Origin: Veillonella sp. VA137
Lineage (GTDB): Bacteria > Bacillota > Negativicutes > Veillonellales > Veillonellaceae
Length of the DNA stretch: 64,000 nt
Assembly (NCBI RefSeq): GCF_003992015.1
Contig: NZ_RQVK01000006.1
Coordinates: 62,001 to 126,000, forward strand
Reading direction: 5' to 3'
Position numbers and translations under genes: made by a program
The notes under the pieces: generated by a model
What the model was told of the DNA's origin: nothing
What the model saw: the letters and a program-made list of their open reading frames with translations, nothing else
Database searches by the model: none
In this document: in pieces, positions 53,039-62,633 of the stretch
Layout: each line of letters starts with the position of its first letter
How positions within the stretch are numbered: the first letter of the stretch is position 1

Positions 53039-55663
53039 ATGTCCAAAAAAAGAGTATATGAAGTAGCAAAAGACTTAGGTGTAGAAAATAAAGTAGTGAT
53101 TGATGCTTTAAAAAAGCACAATGTAGAAGTGAAAAGCCATATGAGTACAGTGGAGGATTCACAAGTATCTATGATTAAACAATCGTTAGCAGGTGGCGCT
53201 AAACAAACACAAAGTGAAGCACCAAAAGCAACTCAGCAAGCACCGCAAAAGAAAGTACACGAATACCGTCGTAATGAAGATGGTGAAAGACGTGGACCTA
53301 AACAAGATAGAAATCATCGCAATGATCGTAACGATCGTGGTGAAAAGCGTGACCGCCCATTCAATCGTGATGGTAAAAACAATGGTCAACGCGATCAACG
53401 CAATGACAGAAATGACCGCGGAGATAATCGTTCTAACCAACGAAATGGTCAAAACCGTGATGGTCGTCGTCCAGAAGGTCGCAATGATCAACGTCAAGAT
53501 AATCGCAATGTCGGTAATCGCCCTAACAATGGTGGCAGATTTGACCGTAATAATGATCGTAACAATGACCGCAACAACAATCGTAATACTGATCGTCGCA
53601 ATGATGGACAACGTCGTGAACGTCGTTTAGAAATTCCACAGGTGGATCCAGCAATCACAGCGAAACCAGAAGGTCGTGATCGTCAAGCCAGCCGTGAAGT
53701 GGATCGTCAAAAAGAAAATCGCCGTTTTGAATCTGAACATCGTAACGAAAATCGCAATGAGCGACGTAATAAAAAAGATAAAAAAGGTAAAAAAGGAGAA
53801 CGTACACAATCTTTAGTATCTTCTGCATTACAAAAAAATAAAAATAAAGTTAAACAACGTAATGAGCAACACATCAAACAAAAAGAAGAAGAACGCCGTA
53901 AGGCTGAAGCAGCGATTGCTACGTCTATCGAACTATCTGGTCCGTTAACGGTTAAAGAGTTGGCTGAAAAAATGGGCCGTGAAGTATCTGAGATCATCAA
54001 AAAATTGATGATGCTAGGTGTTATGGCTACTATCAACCAAGAAATTGATGTGGAAACGGCTATGGTATTGGCAGAAGACTTCGGCGTAGAAGTGGTAGAA
54101 GTAGAGCCTGAACAAGATCCTACAGAAATTATCGAAATCGAAGATAGCCCAGAAAGCTTACAAGCTCGTCCTCCAGTTGTTACGATTATGGGTCACGTTG
54201 ACCATGGTAAAACTTCTTTATTGGATGTGATTCGTTCTACGAATGTAACAGCCTCTGAAGCAGGTGGTATTACGCAACATATCGGTGCCTACCAAGTTCG
54301 CTATGAAGGTAATAAAATTACATTCCTTGATACACCAGGCCATGAAGCTTTCACAGCCATGCGTTTGCGTGGTGCTCAATCCACGGACATCGCAGTCCTT
54401 GTGGTAGCTGCTGATGACGGTGTTATGCCACAAACCATCGAAGCTATCAACCACGCTAAATCCGCAGAAGTGCCAATTATCGTAGCTATCAATAAAATGG
54501 ATAAATCAGGTGCTAATCCTGACCATGTAAAACAACAACTGTCTGAGCACGGTTTGTTACCAGAAGAAGGGGGCGGTGATACTATCATGGTTCCTGTATC
54601 TGCTAAACAACGTCAAGGTATTGAAGACCTATTGGAAACTATCTTGTTGGTAGCAGAAGTACAAGAATTGAAAGCGAACCCTAACCGCAAGGCACAAGGT
54701 ATCGTTATCGAAGCCCAATTGGATAAAGGCCGTGGTCCAGTATGTACAGTATTGGTACAAAAAGGTTCCTTACGTGTAGGAGAAACGATTCTTGCTGGTG
54801 TAGCATACGGTAAAGTACGTGCCATGACGAATGAACGTGGGGAAAAAGTGAAAGTAGCTCGTCCATCTATGCCTGTGGAGATTTTAGGTTTATCCGATGT
54901 GCCGCAAGCTGGTGAAGTGATGTTCGCTGTAGATGACAACGAAGCTCGTTCCATTGCAGAAAAACGTATTGAAAAACAACGCATTACTGAAATGAATGCG
55001 AAAACAAAAGTCACTCTTGATGATTTGTTTAATCAAATGCAACAAGGGGAATTAAAAGACTTAAATATTATTATCAAAGGTGACGTACAAGGTTCTGTAG
55101 AAGCATTGCGTCAATCCTTAGAGGGCATTAAAAACCCAGAAGTACGCATCAATATTATCCACAGTGCAGTAGGTGCCATTAACGAATCTGACGTAATGTT
55201 AGCCTCTGCATCGGGTGCGATTATAATCGGCTTTAACGTGCGTCCAGATGCGAATGTACGTAAAGAAGCAGAAAAAGAAAGTGTTGACCTTCGTACATAC
55301 CGTGTTATTTACGATGCAATTAATGAAATCGAAGCCGCTATGCGTGGCATGTTAACTCCTGAATTTAAAGAAGTTATCCTAGGCCGTGCAGAAGTTCGCC
55401 AAGTGATTTCTACTCCGAAAGCTATCGTAGCTGGTTCCTATGTAACGGAAGGTAAAATCACAAATAACTCTGAAATTCGCTTAATCCGTGATGGTATTGT
55501 TATCCATGAAGGTCATATTGATTCCTTGCGCCGTTTCAAAGATGAAGTGAAAGAAGTAGCGACAAGCTTTGAATGTGGTATTTCTTTGGAACGTTACCGC
55601 GATGTGAAAGAAGGCGATGTGATCGAAGCGTACAAAATGGAAGAAATTGCCCCAGAATTATAG
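53039..55663 (+). CDS. infB: Translation initiation factor IF-2
   Basis: The GTPase that places initiator tRNA on the ribosome. The 874 residues have an N-terminal IF2N domain (1-50), then a long Asn/Asp/Arg/Gly-rich low-complexity stretch (about 76-197), a Lys/Glu-rich helix and a second IF2N domain (near 295-345). The G domain has [15 protein letters not shown] near 384, [12 protein letters not shown] and [11 protein letters not shown]. Domains II to IV follow with [15 protein letters not shown] and the C-terminal [17 protein letters not shown]. The N-D-R stretch is unusual in composition and repeats (RNDRNDRG). The start follows AGAGGGGG. Confidence 0.97.
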   Translation: MSKKRVYEVAKDLGVENKVVIDALKKHNVEVKSHMSTVEDSQVSMIKQSLAGGAKQTQSEAPKATQQAPQKKVHEYRRNEDGERRGPKQDRNHRNDRNDRGEKRDRPFNRDGKNNGQRDQRNDRNDRGDNRSNQRNGQNRDGRRPEGRNDQRQDNRNVGNRPNNGGRFDRNNDRNNDRNNNRNTDRRNDGQRRERRLEIPQVDPAITAKPEGRDRQASREVDRQKENRRFESEHRNENRNERRNKKDKKGKKGERTQSLVSSALQKNKNKVKQRNEQHIKQKEEERRKAEAAIATSIELSGPLTVKELAEKMGREVSEIIKKLMMLGVMATINQEIDVETAMVLAEDFGVEVVEVEPEQDPTEIIEIEDSPESLQARPPVVTIMGHVDHGKTSLLDVIRSTNVTASEAGGITQHIGAYQVRYEGNKITFLDTPGHEAFTAMRLRGAQSTDIAVLVVAADDGVMPQTIEAINHAKSAEVPIIVAINKMDKSGANPDHVKQQLSEHGLLPEEGGGDTIMVPVSAKQRQGIEDLLETILLVAEVQELKANPNRKAQGIVIEAQLDKGRGPVCTVLVQKGSLRVGETILAGVAYGKVRAMTNERGEKVKVARPSMPVEILGLSDVPQAGEVMFAVDDNEARSIAEKRIEKQRITEMNAKTKVTLDDLFNQMQQGELKDLNIIIKGDVQGSVEALRQSLEGIKNPEVRINIIHSAVGAINESDVMLASASGAIIIGFNVRPDANVRKEAEKESVDLRTYRVIYDAINEIEAAMRGMLTPEFKEVILGRAEVRQVISTPKAIVAGSYVTEGKITNNSEIRLIRDGIVIHEGHIDSLRRFKDEVKEVATSFECGISLERYRDVKEGDVIEAYKMEEIAPEL

Positions 55664-55672
55664 GAGGTATCC

Positions 55673-56035
55673 ATGAGTGAAGTTCGTGTACGAAAATTAC
55701 AAGAGTTTATTAAACAAGAAGCAAGTCAAATCTTATTGCGTGGGTTGAAAGACCCTCGCATCGGATTTGTTACTGTTACCGATGTACGTGTCACAGGTGA
55801 TTTGCGAGAAGCAACTATCTATGTGAGCTTATTTGGCAGTGAGGCGGAGAAACAGCAGTCTTTAGAGACTTTGCGCAGAAGTGCTGGTTATTTCCGATCT
55901 GAATTAGGAAAGGTGCTTCAATTGCGCCACATTCCTAGCATTGCCTTTGATGCAGATACATCCTTAGATTACAGCATGCACATTGAAGGCTTATTAAATT
56001 CTATTAAACAAGAGGAAAATAATGGCGAAAATTAG
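55673..56035 (+). CDS. rbfA: Ribosome-binding factor A
   Basis: A 120-residue KH-like protein for 30S maturation. The pattern VRKLQEFIKQEASQILLRGLKDPRIGFVTVTDVRVTGDLREATIYVSLFG, followed by LRHIPSIAFDADTSLDYSMHIEGLL, is characteristic. It begins 9 bases after infB, and its end overlaps nrnA by 14 bases, which indicates coupled translation. Confidence 0.96.
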   Translation: MSEVRVRKLQEFIKQEASQILLRGLKDPRIGFVTVTDVRVTGDLREATIYVSLFGSEAEKQQSLETLRRSAGYFRSELGKVLQLRHIPSIAFDADTSLDYSMHIEGLLNSIKQEENNGEN

Positions 56036-56963
56036 TATTGATCAACTGAAAGCATCGATTGATACAGCCCATTCCATTCTTCTTACTGTTCATGTTAGTC
56101 CCGACGGAGATGCTATAGGCTCTATGCTTGCTATGTATGAAGCCTTGATAACGCAAGGGAAAGCAGTTCGTATGGTAGTTGATGATGTAATTCCTGAAAA
56201 GTTTTCTTTTCTTCCTCTATGCTCTAAGATTGAGCCTATTGAAAGTTTAGAAACCGGTTATACATCGGATATGCTACTCATTTTGGATGCTAGCACATTT
56301 GAACGAATTGGAGAAGTAGGTGTACGAGTGAGTGCACCTACTTTTAATATAGACCATCATATTTCTAATACAGAATTTGCAGACGGCTTATATTTGCGTC
56401 CAGATTTTTCTTCTACTGGAGAAACGGTGGCGTACCTATGTAAGATATGGAATTGGGAGATTACCCAATCGATGGGACAAGCTTTGTACATGGCGATGGC
56501 TACAGATACAGGGTTCTTTAAATTTTCCAACACTACAGCCCATACTATGGAAATGGCAGGCCTATGTTTGCAAGCGGGAGCACAACCACATGTGATTTCC
56601 GAAGCCATAGAAATGGTGGAACCAGGTCGCATAGAAGTGATGAAAGAAGTGTTAGACAATGTATCTTTTCATCATGCAGGACAAGTGGTATCTATGTCGT
56701 TAACATTTCCTTTGATGGAACGCATTGGAGATGATACCGATGGGTTTGTGGACATGATTCGAAATATCAAGGGCGTGGACGTGGCTATCGTGTTGAAATC
56801 TAAAACGGAAACCTTGACACGTGCTAGTATTCGTAGTAAAGTGCGTGATGCAAATCAAATTGCTAGTCACTTTGGCGGAGGTGGACATATTCGAGCAGCC
56901 GGTTGCTCCATCGAAAGTCCTATTCACGAAGCATTAGAACAAATCTTAGCGGTGATTGATTAA
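56022..56963 (+). CDS. nrnA: Bifunctional oligoribonuclease/pAp phosphatase NrnA (DHH/DHHA1)
   Basis: Degrades short RNA oligomers and 3'-phosphoadenosine 5'-phosphate. The 313 residues have the DHH phosphoesterase motifs HVSPDGDAIGSMLAM, LLILDASTFERIGE and FNIDHHISNTEFAD, a segment AMATDTGFFKFSNTTAHTMEMAG, and the DHHA1 RNA-binding end with ASHFGGGGHIRAAGCSIE. It is placed between rbfA and truB as in many Firmicutes. Overlap with truB is one base (TAATG). Confidence 0.93.
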   Translation: MAKISIDQLKASIDTAHSILLTVHVSPDGDAIGSMLAMYEALITQGKAVRMVVDDVIPEKFSFLPLCSKIEPIESLETGYTSDMLLILDASTFERIGEVGVRVSAPTFNIDHHISNTEFADGLYLRPDFSSTGETVAYLCKIWNWEITQSMGQALYMAMATDTGFFKFSNTTAHTMEMAGLCLQAGAQPHVISEAIEMVEPGRIEVMKEVLDNVSFHHAGQVVSMSLTFPLMERIGDDTDGFVDMIRNIKGVDVAIVLKSKTETLTRASIRSKVRDANQIASHFGGGGHIRAAGCSIESPIHEALEQILAVID

Positions 56964-57862
56964 TGGATGGAGTTATTTCTTTAATTAAGCCACCAGGTAT
57001 TACGAGCCATGATGCCATCGGCATTTGTCGACGTATTCTGAAAGAACGACGTATCGGTCACAGTGGGACCTTGGATCCACTGGCGTACGGAGTGTTGCCG
57101 ATCTTTGTAGGAAAAGCCACACGTGCCATTGAATACACAGAATCCATCGGTAAGACCTATGTGGCAGAATGTAAATTTGGTGTTGAAACAGATACAGAAG
57201 ATAGCACAGGCAATGTGCTACGGACTATGGATATTTCTGAGCCTCCTAGTTGGAACGAACTAAAACAAGCAGTGCAGTCCTTCCAAGGCTCGATTGAGCA
57301 ACGACCATCTAAGTATTCTGCTATCAAAATCAATGGGCAACGGGCCTATGACTTAGCACGTGCAGGGGTGGAATTTGAATTACCAGCTCGTTTGATTCAG
57401 ATCTACAACATTGAGCTACTCGCCTATGCATTTCCATTCTTTACCATTCGTGTACGGTGTTCTGCGGGCACCTATGTGCGTGCTCTGTTACGGGATATAT
57501 GTCATCAATTGAATTTATGTGGTATGATGACACAACTATGCCGTACCGCAGTAGGACAATGCAACATTGAACAGTCTGTAACCATCGAAGAACTAGAAAT
57601 GCTGGTGGAACAAGTCGTACAGCCAGTAGATACTTTGCTAACGCACTTGCCAGCGGTGTATATCAACGATATTAATCGAACACGCTTGGTGCAAGGGAAA
57701 CAAGTTCCGATTCATACAGTGAAACTGAATGGAGCTTTCTGTGTGTCGCCAGATGAAATCCCAGTCGATACATTAGTGAGAGCTTATGATGCAAATGGGT
57801 TTATGAGTATCTTGCGACGACTGGATGATACTTTGAAGGTAGAAAAAAATATATACATATAA
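56963..57862 (+). CDS. truB: tRNA pseudouridine55 synthase
   Basis: Makes the universal pseudouridine in the T-loop of tRNAs. The 299 residues start GVISLIKPPGITSHDAI and carry the catalytic Asp in HSGTLDPLAYGVLPIFVGKATR, the KTYVAECKFGVETDTED region, RPSKYSAIKINGQRAYDLAR and VRCSAGTYVRALLRDI. A PUA-like C-terminal part follows. The gene ends the nusA-truB cluster at the terminator at 57875. Confidence 0.96.
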   Translation: MDGVISLIKPPGITSHDAIGICRRILKERRIGHSGTLDPLAYGVLPIFVGKATRAIEYTESIGKTYVAECKFGVETDTEDSTGNVLRTMDISEPPSWNELKQAVQSFQGSIEQRPSKYSAIKINGQRAYDLARAGVEFELPARLIQIYNIELLAYAFPFFTIRVRCSAGTYVRALLRDICHQLNLCGMMTQLCRTAVGQCNIEQSVTIEELEMLVEQVVQPVDTLLTHLPAVYINDINRTRLVQGKQVPIHTVKLNGAFCVSPDEIPVDTLVRAYDANGFMSILRRLDDTLKVEKNIYI

Positions 57863-57874
57863 CATAGGTATAAG

Positions 57875-57913
57875 AAATGGTCAGGAACCTTAGGGGAGCC
57901 TGACCATTTTCTT
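57875..57913 (+). terminator. Terminator after truB
   Basis: AAATGGTCAGG (57875-57885) pairs perfectly with CCTGACCATTT (57899-57909), with a 13-nt loop and TTCTTG following. It closes the long rimP-truB transcript. Confidence 0.8.
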
Positions 57914-58112
57914 GTGTATACTATTGATAGAAAAGCATCTTATATCACGTGTATCATACGGAATAGGATATTACAAATAAAACTGTATAGGTGATATTGT
58001 ATTTCTTTCAGAGAAATACATGTATACACTTTCTATAGTCTACGGTTGTGTTATAATAAAGAGTACACTGAAATAAAAGTTCTATTTCATATTTCAAAAG
58101 ATAAGGATTAGT

Positions 58113-59054
58113 ATGAATATTTTATATACGATATCAGAGTTAGATACGATACAGGAACCCATAGTATATGGCATGGGAACCTTTGATGGACTGCACTTAG
58201 GTCATCAATCGATTATTAAGGAGGTCTGTGATAGCGCAAAATCTTGTCATGGAGTTTCTGTGATTGTTACCTTCGATGCGCATCCATTTACTATATTACA
58301 GCCGAAACAAATTCCACCTCGTTTGTTACAACGAGAAGAACGGTATGATATGTTAAAGACTATGGGTGTTGATTATGTGCTGGAACTTCCCATGACTCAA
58401 GAATTAGTTGCTCAGTCAGGGGAAGATTTTATTCATGGTTTATGTGCTCATCGTGATGTACAGAAAATAGTAGTAGGTGCAAATTTTAATTTTGGATATA
58501 AGGGCTTGGGAAATTCAAAGATGATTCGAGAATTATATCCATCTATTGAAGTCCATGATCAAGAATTGGTACGCTATGATTGGATTGATGCGCCTATATC
58601 TAGCACTGCTATACGCAGTAGCATTTTACGTGGTGATATTGAACTGGCAAATCAAATGCTAGGTCGCCCGTATCGTTTTACAGGTACTGTAGTAAAAGGA
58701 GATCAACGAGGTCGTACTTTGGGATTCCCTACGCTAAACTTTCATTTTCCAGATACTATGGCAGCGCCTGCTGATGGTGTGTATGTAAACCAAGTATACA
58801 TCGGAGGCAAATGGTACGGAGCAGTGGGGAATATGGGAGATAATCCAACCTTTACCAATCAATACCATCGTTTTGAAACTCATTTATTTGATTTTTCCGA
58901 TGATGTGTATGGAGAAGTGGCTACGGTAGAATTTCTTGCTTTTATCCGAGGAGAAGTTAAGTTTGATTCTCTGCAAGCCCTTATCGATCAAATGGAAGAT
59001 GATAAGGCCTTTGCATTAGACCATTTACATAGTACGATCTATAAAAAATTCTAA
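58113..59054 (+). CDS. ribF: Bifunctional riboflavin kinase/FAD synthetase
   Basis: Converts riboflavin to FMN and FMN to FAD. The N-terminal nucleotidyltransferase part has GMGTFDGLHLGHQSII, VTFDAHPF, YVLELPMTQELVAQSGEDFI and VVGANFNFGYKGLGNS; the flavokinase part has GRPYRFTGTVVKGDQRGRTLGFPTLNF and ETHLFDFSDDVYGE. The 313 residues are full length. It has its own promoter region (TATAAT at 58052), and a perfect 8-bp hairpin (GTATTTCT/AGAAATAC, near 57999-58019) lies upstream. No FMN riboswitch is seen. Confidence 0.95.
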   Translation: MNILYTISELDTIQEPIVYGMGTFDGLHLGHQSIIKEVCDSAKSCHGVSVIVTFDAHPFTILQPKQIPPRLLQREERYDMLKTMGVDYVLELPMTQELVAQSGEDFIHGLCAHRDVQKIVVGANFNFGYKGLGNSKMIRELYPSIEVHDQELVRYDWIDAPISSTAIRSSILRGDIELANQMLGRPYRFTGTVVKGDQRGRTLGFPTLNFHFPDTMAAPADGVYVNQVYIGGKWYGAVGNMGDNPTFTNQYHRFETHLFDFSDDVYGEVATVEFLAFIRGEVKFDSLQALIDQMEDDKAFALDHLHSTIYKKF

Positions 59055-59065
59055 GGAGTATATTC

Positions 59066-59833
59066 ATGAAATTACAAGAAAGTCGCAAAAAAATTGATGC
59101 TATTAATAAAGAGTTAATTCGATTGTTTGAGGAACGTTTGAGCATCGTCGTAGATATTGCCAAATATAAAGAAGAGCATCAGATGAAAATTCATGATGTA
59201 CAGAGAGAACAGGAAATCCTTGCGTCGGCTGTACAAGCATTGGAAAACCCTGAGTTAGAGGATTATGCAAAAGAATTTATGAATGAGGTAATTCGTATTT
59301 CTAAAGATTATGAAAAGAATCATATTCATCAACATATTTTCTTAATTGGTATGCCTGGGGCGGGTAAAACAACCATAGGTAAGGCCTTAGCGCAAGCATT
59401 GGGATTAGAGTTTTTTGATGTGGATACAGAAATTCAAGAGCGTACTGGAAAATCTATCCAAAATATTATTATTCATGATGGAGAAGATGAATTCCATCAA
59501 TTAGAACTTAATGTCATTCAAGATTTGGTGAGCAAAAAAAGTGCCAGTGTCATTGCCACAGGCGGTGGTACGGTATTGTGTGATGCCACGGCTGAACTGA
59601 TGCGTGAATCTGGTTATGTAGTATTGATTCAACGCGATGTAAAACAAATTCTTGATGATTTAGATATGGAAATTCGCCCATTATTGAAAGAAAGTATTGA
59701 ATATATTTTCCGCTTGTATGAAGAACGTCAACCGATTTACGAGCGTGTGAGTCACATCAAAATTGAAAATATTAGCAATGTAGCAGACGTGGTGCAAGCT
59801 GTCATTTCTGCTTTACCTAATGCATCCCTATGA
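59066..59833 (+). CDS. Chorismate mutase-shikimate kinase fusion
   Basis: A 255-residue two-domain protein. Residues 1-88 form an AroQ-type chorismate mutase (SRKKIDAINKELIRLFEERL, VVDIAKYKEEHQ, DVQREQEIL), which makes prephenate. From residue 90 there is a shikimate kinase: IFLIGMPGAGKTTIGKALAQ (Walker A), FFDVDTEIQERTGKSI, IATGGGTVL and RPLL with EERQPIYERVSH. It therefore joins two non-consecutive steps of aromatic amino-acid synthesis in one chain. No stop or frameshift is seen at the junction (KDYEKNHIHQH). It overlaps recD2 by 4 bases. Confidence 0.9.
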   Translation: MKLQESRKKIDAINKELIRLFEERLSIVVDIAKYKEEHQMKIHDVQREQEILASAVQALENPELEDYAKEFMNEVIRISKDYEKNHIHQHIFLIGMPGAGKTTIGKALAQALGLEFFDVDTEIQERTGKSIQNIIIHDGEDEFHQLELNVIQDLVSKKSASVIATGGGTVLCDATAELMRESGYVVLIQRDVKQILDDLDMEIRPLLKESIEYIFRLYEERQPIYERVSHIKIENISNVADVVQAVISALPNASL

Positions 59834-61977
59834 TCACACTATTAGGGACGGTTTACCGTGTAATCTATAAGTCTCCTCAAGAGGATTATTGCGTATTTGT
59901 ATTACGAGACTATCAAGAAGATACCCATACTTGTACCGGTAATATTACACCTCCAAAGGTGGGGGAAGAAGTGGAAATAAAAGGTACCCATATCATCCAT
60001 AAAAAATATGGCAAGCAGATTTCCGTTCAAAGCATACAACGTGTGATGCCAGATACTTTGGCGGGAGCCAGACGATATTTAGAAAGCTTGGGAGTGAAAG
60101 GCTTAGGGCCCAAATCATTGGAAAAACTGCTGGATTATTTTGGAATTTCGATTCTAGAGATTCTAAAAAAAGAAAATCCAATGGAGTTATTAGAAGTTCC
60201 TAATGTAGCGCTTAAAACAAAGCAAGAGCTGTATAAAGTATTGCTTGGGGAAGGGGTTCTCCAGGAAATTAATGACTTTTTTGCTAAGTACAATATGAGT
60301 AATCGTTGGAGCCGTCAACTCTATGAAATATACGGCGCAAAAACGATTGAAATGTTGCAGGATAATCCATACTATTTGTTGACCGTAGATACCAATTTAC
60401 CATTTCATGTAGTGGACCATTTTGCAGAGGAGTTAGGATTCCCTGTTGATAATCCAAAGCGCATCGATGCAGGTATCCGATTTACCATGGAACAGATAGG
60501 ATCTTCTGGACATTCTTGCATGCCCATAGAGGAATTGATGGTGCAGTTGTCGAATCTATTAGGTGATGACTATATCGATGTGATCGTAGACAGATTAGAA
60601 ACTTTAATTGAAACAAAACGATATGTACAAGTAGATCACGATGATGTACTGTATATTTACCACCCTACGGTCTATCGAGCAGAAGTAGACAGTGTAGATT
60701 TCACAGAAGCTTTCCTAGATAATGCTGTACTACCTTTATTGGACGGTGACGATTTCTGTAAAAGTTACGAAATCAAACACTCCATGGTATTAGGTGAAGA
60801 ACAAAAAAAAGCTATACATATGGCGCTTAGCCATCGATTTTCTATTATCACTGGAGGTCCAGGTACAGGAAAGACCACTATTATCAAAGCCTTAGTAGAA
60901 GGGTTCCAGCGAGGGAATTTAAAACGTATTGTTCTCTGTGCACCAACAGGGCGTGCCACAAAACGATTGTCGGAAGCGACGGGCATGGAGGCTTTCACTA
61001 TTCATCGTTTGTTAGAACCAGAGTTAGAAAATAATGCGTATATCTTTGCTCGTAACCAGGATGAACCATTAGAAGTAGACGTAGTTATCGTAGATGAATC
61101 ATCTATGCTTAATTTGGAGCTTTACTATGCTCTGATACAGGCGATTCCACCTAGCGCCTATGTAGTGCTTGTAGGGGATGTGGACCAATTGCCGCCTATT
61201 GGTGCAGGTTTTATTCTACGAGATATGTTGAGTAGTTCTGTAATACCTTATCAAGGGTTAACGCAAATTTATCGTCAGCAAGAGGGAAATCGCATCATCG
61301 ATAATGCGTACGCCATCAATCATGGGGACATGCCCAATCTATCGAGTTGTGATGAATTTCAATTTGAAAGTGCTCATGATGTGGAAAGTGTCCTATTAGC
61401 GGTTACTAAGCATTATCGAGAGGAATTACAGTACGTAGAGTCTGATCTAGATATTCAAATCGTTTGTCCTATGCGTAAAGGCCCTATAGGAAGTGCAGCG
61501 ATTTCTAACTATTTGCAAGAGGAGTTGAATCCAAAACGAAGTGGTCAAGAAGAGCTGAAAGTAGATGGAAGGGTGTATCGCGTTGGTGATAAAGTAATTC
61601 AAATGGAGAATAACTACGACCAAGATGTATATAATGGAGAAATTGGCGTTATTACGGATATTCTTGGGAAACAAGTGCATGTGAAATTTCCAGATAAATC
61701 GATGACTCTTGATGAAGAAGATATGATGACGATGGCACTTGCTTATGCTATTACGGTTCATAAAGCACAAGGTAGTGAATATGAACGCATTATTCTGCCA
61801 TTTATTTCTGCCTATAATGTGATGTTACAGCGAAATTTACTCTATACAGCGATTACACGCGCTAAGGATAAGGTGTTACTCATCGGTAGTGAAACGGCTG
61901 TAGATACAGCGGTAAATCGAGTCGATACAAATTATCGGTATACATTATTTAAGGAACGCTTAGAGGGGGCGATCTAA
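59830..61977 (+). CDS. recD2: RecD2-type ATP-dependent DNA helicase
   Basis: A 715-residue superfamily 1B 5'-3' helicase of the RecD-like group that acts outside RecBCD. The N-terminal OB-like part (CVFVLRDYQEDTHTCTGNI) and helix-hairpin-helix repeats (LGVKGLGPKSLEKLLDYFG) precede the motor with GGPGTGKTTIIKALVEGF near residue 342, CAPTGRATKRLSEATG, VVIVDESSMLN, LVGDVDQLPPIGAGFILRDM and the C-terminal YAITVHKAQGSEYERIILP and AITRAKDKVLLIG. It likely serves DNA repair. It overlaps the fusion gene by ATGA and comF by one base. Confidence 0.93.
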   Translation: MITLLGTVYRVIYKSPQEDYCVFVLRDYQEDTHTCTGNITPPKVGEEVEIKGTHIIHKKYGKQISVQSIQRVMPDTLAGARRYLESLGVKGLGPKSLEKLLDYFGISILEILKKENPMELLEVPNVALKTKQELYKVLLGEGVLQEINDFFAKYNMSNRWSRQLYEIYGAKTIEMLQDNPYYLLTVDTNLPFHVVDHFAEELGFPVDNPKRIDAGIRFTMEQIGSSGHSCMPIEELMVQLSNLLGDDYIDVIVDRLETLIETKRYVQVDHDDVLYIYHPTVYRAEVDSVDFTEAFLDNAVLPLLDGDDFCKSYEIKHSMVLGEEQKKAIHMALSHRFSIITGGPGTGKTTIIKALVEGFQRGNLKRIVLCAPTGRATKRLSEATGMEAFTIHRLLEPELENNAYIFARNQDEPLEVDVVIVDESSMLNLELYYALIQAIPPSAYVVLVGDVDQLPPIGAGFILRDMLSSSVIPYQGLTQIYRQQEGNRIIDNAYAINHGDMPNLSSCDEFQFESAHDVESVLLAVTKHYREELQYVESDLDIQIVCPMRKGPIGSAAISNYLQEELNPKRSGQEELKVDGRVYRVGDKVIQMENNYDQDVYNGEIGVITDILGKQVHVKFPDKSMTLDEEDMMTMALAYAITVHKAQGSEYERIILPFISAYNVMLQRNLLYTAITRAKDKVLLIGSETAVDTAVNRVDTNYRYTLFKERLEGAI

Positions 61978-62630
61978 TGAGGTTATGGGACGTATTGTGT
62001 CCACCCACTTGTATCCATTGTGGTAAAGATGTATATACTCAAGGTGAGTGGTGTGATGATTGTTTGCAAGCAGTTATGCATGAACGTTGTATAATGGGTC
62101 CAAAATTTGCTTCTTTAGAATGTATATATATTCTAGCAGATTACACAGGTGGTATTAAAACCATGCTACACGATATAAAATTTAACAGAAAAAAGGAGCG
62201 AGCTCTAGGAGCCGCTCCTTTTTTACAACATTTTGCAGTTACTTGTTCGGATATGAAATATGTACCAACCATTGTTGTGCCCATTCCCATTAGCGAAAGC
62301 AAACGGAAGCAACGGGGATATAATCAAGTAGATATGCTGTTTAAAGATTGGGTCGGTCAACAAAATTGGAAATGGGTGGACCTATTGGTAAAGTTAGATG
62401 GTTCTAAACCTATGTGGACATTGACAAAGCAAGAACGACGAAAAAATATGAAAGGTCATTTCTTAGTTCGTCCTGCTATGGCGGATTCCTATGTAGACAA
62501 AGAAATCAGTATATTACTAGTGGATGACATCTATACAACAGGGGCCACCTTGCTAGAAGCGGCAGAGACAATTCATGTTGTCTTACCTAGAGCAAAGATA
62601 AAGGCTCTCACTTTAGCAAGTGGAGCCTGA
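61977..62630 (+). CDS. comF: ComF-family phosphoribosyltransferase-like competence protein
   Basis: A 217-residue protein with a zinc-binding start (CPPTCIHCGKDVYTQGEWCDDC) and a PRT fold: VVPIPISESKRKQRGYNQVD and LVDDIYTTGATLLEAA (PRPP loop). ComFC/GntX proteins assist DNA uptake; no comFA helicase is adjacent. The start overlaps the recD2 stop (TAATG). It ends 3 bases from the convergent HD-GYP-like gene. Confidence 0.9.
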   Translation: MRLWDVLCPPTCIHCGKDVYTQGEWCDDCLQAVMHERCIMGPKFASLECIYILADYTGGIKTMLHDIKFNRKKERALGAAPFLQHFAVTCSDMKYVPTIVVPIPISESKRKQRGYNQVDMLFKDWVGQQNWKWVDLLVKLDGSKPMWTLTKQERRKNMKGHFLVRPAMADSYVDKEISILLVDDIYTTGATLLEAAETIHVVLPRAKIKALTLASGA

Positions 62631-62633
62631 TGA

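Noticed and set aside
53186-53630. Long open frames on both strands and in the alternative frame over the infB linker, rich in Ile/Thr/Val/Met
   Set aside because: They are by-products of the biased AAT/GAT/CGT codon repeats of the IF-2 linker and have no ribosome site or protein-like composition.
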